From positions 3,596,001 to 3,660,000 of the forward strand of contig OZ316898.1 in NCBI GenBank assembly GCA_973895155.1: a stretch of 64,000 bases of DNA. The letters are read 5' to 3'. Below the pieces are notes generated by a model. It saw only the letters and a program-made list of their open reading frames with translations. It had not been told where the DNA came from and did not search any database. The translations under genes and the position numbers were made by a program. Positions 31,881 through 43,317 of the stretch are shown one piece after another. The stretch is from Marsupella aquatica. Taxonomy: Eukaryota; Marchantiophyta. Positions within the stretch are counted from its first letter, which is position 1, and each line of letters begins with the position of its first letter.

Positions 31881-34800
31881 ATGGATTTTTCTGTGGAAGA
31901 AACTGGCGTGTCAAGCGCTCTGGGGAAGTCACGGATCATGGCATGGCGGTCTCAGATTGAAGAATTCTCATCCTTGGAAATCGAGGGGCCCCTGAACCTG
32001 GAGGAGTGGGACGGTTTGATGTTTCTTTTGAGTGATGACGATAAGGTGGATGAAAGACAACTCGCCATCTACGACCGCCGTTCACTCTCCTTACCCTATG
32101 GTTCAGGGTTTACACGTCGACGCGCGGCTCAGAACTTGGATGCACTGTGGAAGAGTGGGTGCTTGAGAAATTTACGACATCTCAGTGTCGGTAAGCATGC
32201 CTTTGCTAAACTGGAGTGGATGGAGTGGACAGTTTTCACAAACGCAATCAAATCCGGGCTACTCCCCAATCTTCGCTCGTTGGAACTCTTTTCATTTAGT
32301 GTTTCCATGGCAAAAGATGGATCTTTGGAATTCGTTTACGTTTCGTTGAGGCAGTGTCTCAACTTGACAGATTTGATAGAGGGAGCCGGGAATTGGTTCA
32401 GCTCTCTTGAAAATATCACCATACGTGCCGGCACCTCAGAGCAAGTTCGTGCCATGGTAGACGCGATACTGAAACTCCCTAAGTGGGAATCAGCGTTGAA
32501 ATTTCTAATTCTCCCATCAAATAATCTAGACGAAACAGTACTTGATGCTCTGGCAAACTTGGTCGCATCGGGCCGCCTGCAGCAGCTAGAGGAACTGGAC
32601 TTGAGTAGAAACATACTAATAACATCAGGCGCCGCCGTGTTCGCAAGGTTCATAGACACCATTCAAGAGGGCCGTCTACCGCGACTGAAAACATTTGACT
32701 GGACAGCCAACGGGATAGGACGCGATGGTGAAGGAGCAGAGGCTGTTGCGAAAGCTTATTTCGAACATGAAGACCTAACAGCCGAAATTTATATCGAATG
32801 GGATCGTGTGCGTGACCCGTCGTTGGTGACGAAGGTCCAATGGTATAAGGAAAGGAATCGGCGACTTGTTGCTTTAAGGAGTCGGCTCGAAGAGGAGTTC
32901 AAAGTTCTTGTCCCCCTCAGCTCTGCAAAGATTTTCCTTTGTGGATTCCCTGAAGTAGGAAAAACTACATTAAGGAAAGCTTTGGGACGACAGTTGGGAC
33001 TCAGGACCAGGTTCATGCCGGAGAGGCATCTCATGCGATTAACGCAGCCACGGACGAAGGGGATTGAGTTGAGCCGGATACAAGACAAGAAACACACCAC
33101 GCTAATTCTGTGGGACCTTGCTGGTCAGGAAGAGTTTCATGTTCTTCATGGTACATTTTTGGCAAATTTGGGACTGGCAGGTGGGGAAGCCACTACATTT
33201 GTTCTTGTCTTCAAAGTACCATTTGAGGCAAATGTGCAAGCCAAACTCATGTATTGGCTCAAGTTTGTGGCGACCAGTTCTGTAAGAAGTGTACAGCGCC
33301 AAGTGATGATTGTCTTGAATTGTTTTGATGGTAAACAATGCCTGGAAAGGGACAGGAGATATTGTATTGGCTTGATCAAAGACTTTGCTGCAAAGTTTTT
33401 TGATATACTTCACATTCACCCGGATCCATTCATAATCGACGTCCGTGTTGCTGCATTGGTTCAACCTCTGAAACATCATCTCTTCCACCACGCACAAACA
33501 CTATTGCAAGATGTACAAGTGCCAAAGGCCTGTTTTGAGCTTCTCAAGGACTTGAAACAGTGGTCACACGGTGACAACAAGAACCACTTTCCCATTTTTA
33601 GCTGGAGGGCTTTTGAAGATGATTGGAAATTGAAGCACAGCGCTAAAGGTGACCCACGCAAGAACCTCAAAATTTGCGCTTCATATTTGCATGAGATAGG
33701 GGAAATCATCTATTTCGACGATACGGCATCCTCTCACCCGGGGTCTGGGAACAAAAGCATTGTTTGTCCTGATCCAGAATGGTTTTGCAAAGAAGTTGTG
33801 GGGCAGTTGCTGCTCCCAAAAGATATGCTTGAAGGAGGCAGCTCTATTCAAGTGAGTGCTGATGGATCGATCTCCCTAATCAGGTTCCGATCGTTCTTTG
33901 AGCATTTGCTTCCCCAAGGAACTGCAAGTGATGATGTGGTTTCAATGCTGGAACAAGTGGGTTTGTGCTTTCGGAAAGGAACAGAAGAAATTATCATACC
34001 AGCTCTTATTCGTGAAGATGATTACACGTCAATTGACTGGGAAGGCCAAGGACTCCACGGAGTGATGGGGAGGTCTCTTGCTACTGAAGACACGGGCAGA
34101 ACTGCTATTCCTGGGACTCTATTTCGGCGGCTACAAGTGGAGCTCGCCCAAGATCCGAATTTCGGCGGTCGTGGTGACAGCCAATATAGAGCAGGGAAGT
34201 CCTTTTGTAGTTTCAAGCGTGGGGAGCTCCTGGTTTTAGTGCAGTTCGACGTGGATCATTCAGACCCCAGTGATGATAGAATTGACATTCTCGTCAAAAG
34301 TCTGCTCCGTGGGGATTCCACAGATGTGAGCGCAACAAAGGTTCATGCCATTTGTGAAATCATACAAACCTTGGAGAGACTTTGTGTGACATGCTGTCCC
34401 GGATTGATGTATGACGTAAAGGTCATTCAACCATGGAATGCTTCTCAGAAAACCCCAAAGATGACCGAAAGGCAGCTCATGTCCCTGAGAGAAATAAAGG
34501 CTCTTCTGGTCAAGGGAGAAAGATGCTCAAGCTGGAACCTCAACGGTAACCAAGTGGAGCTAAAGAGCCTTCTTTCGGAGAGTGAACTGAAAGGGGTTTT
34601 GGGAAGCGCTAAAGCAGAGTATGATGAATGTAAACGGGAGGCAGTATCGCTGGGTCTCGTGACAGAGGATTCTCTGCAAAAGCTAGAAGAATTTGAGCAA
34701 GAGAATGGCGCCAAGGCGGAAGGACTTGACGTGGAAGGAGCTACTACCAAGTGGCGAAGCAATCTTGGAGTGGATATAACGAACCGACGGGTTCTCGATG

Positions 34801-35638
34801 AAACGCGCGAGGAAATCCGCCAGCAGCATCATCTAACACGCGAGGCTGTCCACGAAGATGGTCACCTCACACGGCAGCATATTGAGAAGTCCCAAGAGGA
34901 GATCCGGCAGAAACATAAAGTTATGGTTATGCATATACAAGCGCAACAACAGTTTTCAATTGAAGAGAGAGAGAGAGAAGCGTCCCCAGGTACATATTCT
35001 TGTCCAGGAAGCAAGGCAAATCGAACGTCTGGATAACTTTGAAACAGGCTTTCAACGAATCCTTCGAATTGCACCTCCTATGCGAGGCTCATTTCGATGA
35101 TGGATTTTTGCACGAAGTGGAAGGCCAAGAAGGTATCCAGTTGACAAGACCCAAGTGGCTGAGCACCATCTCACCTTGGCTTCGCAGGTCCTTACTGGTA
35201 TCTGTAATGGTAGGTAAATTAGCAGGCAATATCTACCTACCGGGTGTTTTCAATTTCATTCCAAATTTGGATTATCTGCAAAATAATGGGGAAGGGTCGT
35301 CAAAAGCAGTAGATACTGCAGCCAGCATGATGTTGGAGGAAGATGAAGGGGTGAATCAAGTGCAAGGTGATAACAGAAAGTATGGAACCGCAGGAGCACC
35401 AGTAGATTTGAGAGAGAGAATGATTGCCGAGGGAGTTGTCAAGGATCTGATTGGTGAAGTTGGTGAAGCTGCTTTCAAAAGAAAGATTGGATTGAGGAAG
35501 GTGTTGCTCAGAGCTTCAGCTCAGCCGCAGATAGGCAGCTCAACGCGGGCCCAATCATCTGAACCCCAGTCTTGTGTAAGGTGGATTTGCGAGAATTGCT
35601 ACAAGAGCTACCGGGATAGAGCCAGGGCCATCGGATAG
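31881..35638 (+). CDS. LRR-ROCO (Roc-COR) GTPase, copy B, frameshifted near C terminus
   Basis: The ATG at 31881 matches the starts of the other copies; the frame is open further upstream but without an aligned Met. It runs 1051 residues to a stop at 35036. LRRs come first, then Roc with P-loop GFPEVGKT (residue 355), switch II DLAGQEEF (412) and NCFD, then COR (YLHEIGEIIYF, DPEWFCKEVVGQ). At 34962 a GA run has seven units versus six in copy C. The extra two bases shift the frame, and the remaining C-terminal domain continues in another frame from about 35000 to 35638, ending in the CENC motif. That domain includes HLLCEAHFDDGFLHEVEGQE. Unlike copy A it has no internal stop in the LRRs, and unlike copy C no COR deletion. 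It is probably functional only if the truncated C terminus is tolerated. Confidence 0.85.
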
Positions 35639-36645
35639 AGAGACGGGAGAGAGACGAGAGAGATTGCTCAGTGTAATAAATGTTTGCGAGAGGGGGATTG
35701 GAAACAAAAGGGCGCAGCAGTGGTCTTGATCCTGTTTTGATTGTTTATCGTACACCATTGGTCCCCTTGTTTACGTAGTACATAATTAGATTTCGATGTT
35801 TCCTGAATTGGGCAGCTTGGGGACCGGGCCAACAGCCCGACAACCCCGGGCCCAAGACCCGTCGGGACCAGGTGACATTTGTCAAGGCAAAAAAACCAGG
35901 GGAATCCTGGGTTCTGTCGATACACCTGCAATATATCTTCTCCGATACTTGACTTCTGCGGTGACCTGATTGCATTGCCGCTCAGCGACAGATTCTCCGC
36001 GAAACGAAGCAGGATTGGGGGTGAGAGGCTATCTTTGCTACAGAAGCTAGGATTAATGAAATTGGAAGTGTTGGGTGATCCTTTTCAATCTAGTTCATAC
36101 TGTTTCTCTATTTTTCTTACGTCTAGAACCAGGCCCAATGATCTAGAGATTTAAAGTGTTTTCAGACAACTGACCGACTCTCTATTCGTGCCCAAGATTC
36201 CTTGGATGGTCTAAATAGAGGAATATCTTTGTTTGATCTGGAATGGAAAAATCTCTGACGGATAAAAGTCCAATAAGTACAAACGCAGGGCATCCCTCAA
36301 CGTGTGAACTCAATAATATCTCCCAGAACTGAATTACTATCTCGAGATCTTCGTCGATTCCAATGACTCAGGTTGTCGATCAGTGAGTAGAAGCCCCGCC
36401 ACTTCCTGTGCAGATCAATTGTGTGGAGGGTAGTGTTGATTCAAAGTGCCAGCTGAGGTGACCAATGTCGGGCTTTCACTCCACTCTTCACGACAAGAAC
36501 TTTCTCTCTTAGTTTTGGTATGTTTTCTCCTTCATTTCCGTGACCCAGTTGTAACTACCTCTCATCCGCTTATCGCGAAGAGCTACAATGGTTTAGAAAC
36601 TCCTCACTGCTAGCTGAGAATTTAGAGATTGGGTCCCAATCTAGT
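35639..36645 (+). repeat. 3' flank of ROCO copy B, shared with copy C
   Basis: Follows the copy C flank (43318-44310) with landmarks GGTCTTGATCCTGTTT, GTCGGGACCAGGTGA, CAGATTCTCCGCGAA and TCACTCCAC. Similarity stops at CAATCTAGTC, after which this copy joins a different block (matching 14068-14640) while A and C continue toward NAC sequence. No gene is seen. Confidence 0.65.
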
Positions 36646-37126
36646 CTTGGACAGAATATCAAATACCCCATTGCCCGTTGGGATTGTTTCCAGAATTCGA
36701 CTCTCTTGCCTCCCAATTCGCCAACGATACGACCAACAGGTCGATCCCAATATGTGCTGCAAACCAGTTTTTTTGGTGCAAATCCGATCATCTTTGTTTT
36801 GCTACATACTGCTTGAATTGGAGCGAATGTGAGCAGCACTGAAGGAGCCGCCAGCGACTCTACCACAATCCGAAGCTACGACCAAGCAGGTGCTCCCATC
36901 CACAGACAACGCGGAGTTTGACACCCCAGTCGGCTCTCAGACGGACACACATCCTTCGTTGCTGACTGCTTCCTTCCATTCTTTTGCTCTATCATCTTTT
37001 CTGAATCTGAGAGTGGCTTTTCAAGAAGCTTGGGGCACTTGTGACTTTTTTCACCGCCCATTTTAGATACTTAAGATAGTGAGCTTAAAACGTTTCGGAA
37101 TCCTTTTATGGCCCCCACCTCTTGGA
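36646..37126 (+). repeat. Block shared with 14068-14640
   Basis: Carries AATTCGACTCTCTTGCC, CAACAGGTCGATCCC and GGAGCGAATGTGAGCAGCAC in the same order as the earlier block. It leads into repeat R3 as the earlier block leads into R1. Confidence 0.7.
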
Positions 37127-38370
37127 ACAAGTGGTGCTTGAATAATTTGCTATGAGACAAGCTGAAGACCCACTCCACCCCAAAGGAATATAGTTCTTTG
37201 GCTAGAGCACTTCTAGATCTCATAGAAAGAGAAGATCTGCTGAACGACTTGTGGGTACACTTGTCATGTGAATGACTCAAAATAGGAATGGACGGGATGA
37301 AGAGACCTCCAAGAGAGGTGGTCTAAATATTGGGACAAAAACGTGCTCCGCAACAGCAAAATTTGGGCTTCCTCCAATCCATGCACGAACGTCCAACCGT
37401 ATAGAAAGAAACTGGCCCCAATGTTTGTAAAGTGAACTGCAACTACTGTATATCTCTCTAATGGATAGCCCTATCACATCGTAGAGACCAGAACAAATTT
37501 GAAACTGCCCCCTATAAAGCCACCCTGAAGCTCTGACGGGCCAATCCCTGCCCACCCCATTTACTCCCTATAGTCAAGTCACTAACCCATGGACTCCAAG
37601 TGGCTGCTTTTGGAACGGCATTTCACTTTTGAGAAGACACATGGAAAGACATATGGACTCCTCAAGCCATCAGTCACTTTACACGGGAAAGAAAAAGTGA
37701 CAAGAGGCTTTTGAAAGGACACTTCACTTTATTGAACTACGCCCCCAAGTAGTTTGTCCAGACGGCCAATCAACAATGAACTGCTAGTTTCAGGTAAACT
37801 TTTGTTTGCCTTGAAACCAAAACCTAACCCATCCAACAGAGGATAGACAATAAACTAAACTTTGGAACATGCGTCTTTGTAGGGCAGCCACAAGGGGTCA
37901 CACCCAGGGATCCGACGGGGACCCAGACCAAGAGGGAGAGAGGGTTGAACCAGAGCCCCAAGCCATGCCAACCAGGGGCTGAGAAGAAACCAAGATTCAC
38001 ACCACACACACACACACACACATATTTTTACAACCCTAGGCAAACTTGGGAAATCAAAATCTCAGTTCTAGACTAATCTCCTGGCCAAATGGCCATAGCC
38101 AGTTGGTTTGGTTTTGGTAAACTTAAGTCATGCATTACTTTCTTTGGATTGTTTTTCAAGCTCAAATTTTTTCAGCATGTTTAATGTTGTCCATTCTGTT
38201 ACCTTACAAAGTTTGAAAGTTTTCTAAGATCATTTGCTTCATTTCCAATGAATGTGAAAATGGTCAAGTATTGTCAGCCAACCGCCTATCCAATGGAAAT
38301 TTTTCTTTCATGAAAGACACCCTGCATAGTTTGGGCATGAGCAATGAATAACCTTTTGGGAAGGAAGCTT
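37127..38370 (+). repeat. Repeat R3
   Basis: Close relative of R2. It preserves the uninterrupted end (GCAATGAATAACCTTTTGGG), which dates the insertion at 18191 to after the split of R2 and R3. It contains the same minus-strand SINE copy. Confidence 0.7.
37800..38115 (-). mobile_element. SINE-family copy inside R3
   Basis: Minus-strand copy with (GT)n, a GTCGGATCC-like body and a CTGGCTATGGCCATTTGGCC head, equivalent to the one at 17640-17965. Confidence 0.5.
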
Positions 38371-38439
38371 CACTTTATAAAGTAAGCCAAAACTCTTTCT
38401 CGTGTGCATCTACATCGTTCCCCTTTACTGGTTCCACAC

Positions 38440-38985
38440 TTACGACCTAGCGTCAATCTCAGATCACTCTTCCATTTAAGGCTCCATGCCAAAAAGTACT
38501 TTATGCATTGCCTATAATTAACCTAGCACATTCATATACTCTAACATGTTGACCTCAATATTGTGGGGCCGCGTTGCTCCAGTTCGTGCAATGTGAATTG
38601 AAATGTGTCAGGTCTAAAGAACTGGAGCAAAAGAATGCATTGATTATTTTCAGACCCGACACATTTTGGCTCAGACCACCTATTTTTTCTGATCAGTGAT
38701 ATGTGTATGTTTTTTTGTCAAAAACTTACATCCACTCTTGAGGTGGTCTAGAAAAACCAATGCATTGAATTTTTTGTAGCCCCGACACATTTTTGCTCAT
38801 ACATTTTAGATTATTTTACACATTTTGGCTCATTTTAACTGCCTCGCACATTTTAACTTTTGACTAATGAACTGGCCATGACAGTGCGCGGCCCCCACCG
38901 TCTTGTACAGGCCACATAATAATAAAGTTGGTAGACTCGGTTTTCCCTTCACGGAAAGTTGAAATCGCGTCAAAACAATGTTGAC
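38440..38985 (+). repeat. Upstream flank of ROCO copy C, shared with copy A
   Basis: Contains the same series of landmarks as 270-2120 but without the SINE and MULE insertions. Its junction to the leader reads GTTGACTTCC then AGGAAATGGGG, so about 50 bp present in copies A and B are missing. Confidence 0.6.
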
Positions 38986-39448
38986 TTCCAGGAAATGGGG
39001 AGCAGGAAATTGGGAGCCCGACCTTTCGCGGAGATGGCAACTTGGAAATGGTGAACATCGGTTTGCTACGATGTTTGAAGTTGCAAATTGCTGGACATCG
39101 GAGAGAATAACTATTGACACAATGCAATTTTCGAGAGGGTGGCGATGCGCACGGAAGACGAGAAATCTGCGATGCGGTTCTGGTCCATGTTTTGTAAGCT
39201 ACGGGTCATGCATGTGCCATGTAGCAGCTGAGGCTTGGAGTGATCGTCCTTTTACCACCGCTGAAAATTTTCAGCTTGCTGTTTCTGAAAATCATGTGCA
39301 GGTTGTGCCAGTGTTCATCAATTACTTTGTGGAGAATTGAGGTTCGACAATCTAGCTTCTGGAAGGGCTGGATTGTATCTTAGCAAGGATGCCCAGCTTC
39401 CGAGAGCTTGTTTTCGGTCATCCGGTTTGGAGATTGGTTACTTCTCCC
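38986..39448 (+). promoter_or_regulatory. Conserved 5' leader of ROCO copy C
   Basis: Homologous to the leaders of A and B from GGAAATGGGGAGCAGG to the ATG. A donor-like CAG/GTTGTG follows the upstream ORF region, as in copy B. A possible leader intron cannot be resolved from sequence alone. Confidence 0.55.
39145..39231 (+). CDS. Conserved 28-codon upstream ORF (copy C)
   Basis: Peptide starts MRTEDEKSAMRF and ends HVPCSS. The frame keeps the same start, stop and length as A and B. It has more amino-acid changes than the A-B pair, including loss of two tryptophans, so constraint may be relaxed here. Confidence 0.45.
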   Translation: MRTEDEKSAMRFWSMFCKLRVMHVPCSS

Positions 39449-42400
39449 ATGGATTCGTCTGTGGAAGAAACTGGTGTGTCAAGTGCTCTGGTGAAGTCAG
39501 AGAAGATCATGGAATGGCGGTCTCAAATTGAAGAATCCTCATCCTTGAAAATCCAGGGACCCTTGAATCCGAAGGAGTGGGACGACTTGATGTTCCTTTT
39601 GAGAAATGACGATGTCTCTGGAATTGAGCACCTGACTTTGTCTATCGAGGACTTGGGTGGGAGGCCCTGGTCGAAATTGGGAGGACCTAGAGTAGGCGAT
39701 ACTGGAGTGGGAACTATTCTTGGAACCGTTCGATTCCCAGCGCTCCAGACTCTCGAAATTGACGTGAATCATCGCAATTTGCCTTTTTATTCTGACAACA
39801 AGCCAGTACTCGACGTCGATCGCGAATCGATGCTTGAATTCGACCTGGACTTAGATTTCAGAAAGCGTTTCCTCCCGGCGCCTTTAAATTGGACATCGGG
39901 AGTGAATCCATAGGAGCGGCTTTCAGAACAGGCCAGTTCGCAAACCTTCGTAGACTACGCCTCGGCATCTGGATCGGAACAGACCAGTTTAGTAATCGTC
40001 GTCCAAGACAAGTCGCCGCCCACGCCAGCATCTGCGAGGCTTTCGATTTCAATCATATATTTGCGGCCCTGGTCGAAGGACGTATTTCTCAGTTGACTTC
40101 CGTCTCCCTACACTCTACTGCATACCATCGAAGCGTGGCTCAGAACTTGGATGCATTGTTGAAGAGTGGGTGCTTGAGAAGTTTACGACAACTCAGTATA
40201 GGAGGCGAGATCTTTGCCGAACTGGAGTGGACAGTTTTGTCAAACGCAATAAAATCTGGGCGACTGCCAAATCTAAGAGCGTTCGAACTTGTCCACCTTT
40301 CGTTGAAGCAGCATCTCAACTTGGTAGATTTGGTTGAGGGAGCCGGGAATTGGTTCAGCTCGCTTAAAAGTCTCACCATATCTAATTGTCAGCATACCTC
40401 AGAGCAAATCTGTGCCATGGTAGACGCGATAATGAAACTCCCTACGTGGGAATCAGCGTTGAAAGTTCTGAATCTCAGGTCAAATGGTCTGGAGGAAACA
40501 GCACTTGATGCTCTGGCAAACTTGGTCGCATCGGGCCGCCTGCAGCAGCTAGAGGAATTGGACTTGAGTAAAAACCCGCAAATAAGATCTGGCGCCGTTT
40601 TGGCAAGGTTGATGGAGAGCATTCAAAGGGGCCGTCTACCTCGACTGACAAAGTTGGACTGGAGAGCCACTGGGAGAGGCAGCGATGATGAAGGAGCAGA
40701 GGCAGTGGCGCAAGCTTATTTTGAGAACAGGTCCCTCACAGCGGCCATCGACATCGACTGGGATCGCGTGCGTGACCAGTCGTTGGAGGCAAAGGTCGAA
40801 AAGTACAAGGATAGGAATGTGCGACTAGTTGCTCTAACGAATGAGGTCGAAAGGGAGGAGGACCTCAAAGTTCTCGTACCCTTGTCTTCTGCGAAGGTTT
40901 TTCTTTGTGGGTACCCCGAAGTAGGAAAAACTACATTAAGAAAGAGTCTCGGAAAACGTTGTGGCTTAAGCACCCGGTTAACGTGGGAGACGCGTCCAAA
41001 GCTATTCAAGGAGCCACGGACAAAGGGGATTGAATTGAGCCGCATTACAGACACGAACAACACTACGCTAATTCTGTGGGACCTTGCTGGTCATGAAGAA
41101 TTCCATGTACTTCACGGTACATTTTTGGCAGATTTGGGATTTGCAGGGGGCAAAGCCACGACATTTGTTCTTGTCTTCAAAGCACCGCTTGAGGCAAATG
41201 TGCAAGCAAAATTCATGTACTGGCTTAAGTTTGTAGCGTCAAGTTCCATAAAACATGTAAAACGCCATGTGGTGATTGTCTTGAATTGTTTTCGAGGTGA
41301 AAAATGCAGTGAGAGTGACAGAAGATACTGGATGAGTTTAATTGAAATATTTGCTCAAAAGTTTACAGATGTACTTTACATTCACCCGGTCCCATTTATA
41401 ATTGATGTTCGTGCTACTTCAAGGGTCCAACGATTAAAATATTATCTCTTTAACCAGGCAGGAGCACTTTTGCAAGATATACAGGTCCCAGGAGCTTGCT
41501 TTGAGCTTCTTGAGCGCTTGAAACTGTGGTCGAACGCTGAGGACAAGAGCCACTTTCCCATTTTTACGTGGGAGGCTTTCGAGAAGGGATGGAAGTTCAC
41601 GTACAAGGGAGACAAATATTTCCCTCCAAAAGATCTGAGGATTTGGGCTTCATACTTGCATGAGATAGGTGAAATCATCTACTTTGAGGAGAAAGGACCC
41701 AATCAACCCGGATCTGGAAACAAGTGCATTGTGGTTCCTGATCCAGAATGGTTTTGCAAACAAGTTGTGGGCCAATTGTTGCTCCCGAAAGAGATGCTAG
41801 AAGGAGGCAGCTCTATTCAGGTCAGTGCTGATGGATCGATCTCCCTAATCAGGTTCCAAGCGTTCTTTCAGCATTTGCTTCCAGAAGGAACTGCAAGTGA
41901 TGATGTTGTTTCAATGCTGGAACAAGTCGGTTTGTGCTTTCGGAAAGGAACAGAGGAAATTATCATACCAGCTCTTATTCGTGAAGATGATTACACGTCA
42001 TTTGACTGGGAAGGCCAAGGACTCCACGGAGTGATGGGGAGGTCTCTTGCTACTGAAGACACGGACAGAACTGCCATTCCTGGGACTCTCTTCCGCCGGC
42101 TACAGGTGCAGCTCGCCCAAGATGCGAATTTCGGCGGTCGAACCCCAAAAATGACCGAAAGGCACCTCATGCCACTGAGGGAAATAAAGGCTCTTCTGGT
42201 CAAGGGACAAAAATACTCAAGCTGGAAGCTCACCGGTGACCCAGTGGAGCTAAAGACCCTTCTTTCGGAGAGTGAACTGCACGGGGTTTTGGGAAGCGCT
42301 CAAGGACAGTTTGATGAATGTAAACGGGAGGCAGTATCGCTGGGGCTCTTGACAGAGGATTCTCTGCAAAAGCTAGAAGAATTTGAGCAAGAGAATGGTG

Positions 42401-43317
42401 CCAAGGCGGAAGGTCTTGACGTGGAAGGAGCTACTACCAAATACCGAAGCGATGATGGAGTGGATATAACGAACCGACGGATTCTCCATGAAATGCGCCA
42501 ACAGCATCGTCTAACACGCCAGGTTGTCCATGACGATGGTCATCTCACACGGCAGTATATTGAGAAGTCCCAAGAGGAGATCCGGCAAAAACAGAATGTT
42601 CTGGTCAGGCATATACAAGCGCAACAAGAGTTCTCAATTGAAGAGAGAGAGAGAAGTGTACCCAGGTACATATACTTGTCCAGAAAGCAAGGCAAATCGA
42701 ACGTCTGGATAACTTTGAAACAGGCTTTCAACGAATCCTTCGAATTGCACCTCCTCTGCGAGGCTCATTTCAATGATGGATTTTTGCACGAAGTTGAAGG
42801 CCAAGAAGGTATCCAGTTGACAAGACCCAAGTGGCTGAGCAATATCTCACCTTGGCTTCGCAGGTCCTTACTGGTAGCAATAATGGTAGCTAAAACTACA
42901 GGCAATATCTACCTACCGGGTGTTTTCAATTTCATTCCAGATTTGAATTTTCTGCAGAATAATGCGGAGGAGTCGTCAAAAGCAGTGGATAGTGCAGCCA
43001 CCATGATATTGGAGGAAAATGAAGCCGGGGTGAACCAACTGCAAGGTGATAACAGAAAGTATGGAACCGCAGGAGCACCAGTAGATTTGAGAGAGCGAAT
43101 GATTGCCGAGGGAGTCATCAAGGATCTGATTCGTGAAATCGGTGAAGCTGCTTTTAAAAAAAAGATTGGATTGAGGAAGGTGTTGCTCAGAGCAGCAGCT
43201 CGGCCTCATATAGGCAGCTCACCGCAGCCCCAATCTTCTGACCCCCAGTCTTGTGTCAGGTGGATTTGCGAGAGTTGCTACAATAGCTACGGGGATGGAG
43301 CCAGGGCCATCGGATAG
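39449..43317 (+). CDS. LRR-ROCO (Roc-COR) GTPase, copy C, N-terminal frameshift
   Basis: The ATG at 39449 aligns with A and B. The first frame ends at 39913; the rest of the protein is in another frame, open from at least 39841 to 43317, so a one-base shift lies around 39840-39885. The second frame has no ATG at its head. It encodes more LRRs than A or B, then Roc: P-loop GYPEVGKT, switch II DLAGHEEF with His in place of the Gln seen in A and B, and NCFR in place of NCFD. COR motifs follow (YLHEIGEIIYF, DPEWFCKQVVGQ), but 93 codons present in A and B are missing between FGGR and TPKMTER. The C-terminal domain (HLLCEAHFNDGFLHE, CESC) is the only complete one. The nucleotide-binding changes could alter GTP turnover; this is inference. 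Confidence 0.85.

Noticed and set aside
34965-35359. Segment missing from copy A interpreted as an intron of copies B and C
   Set aside because: The borders are not GT-AG under any alignment shift and the segment is open coding sequence in copy C.
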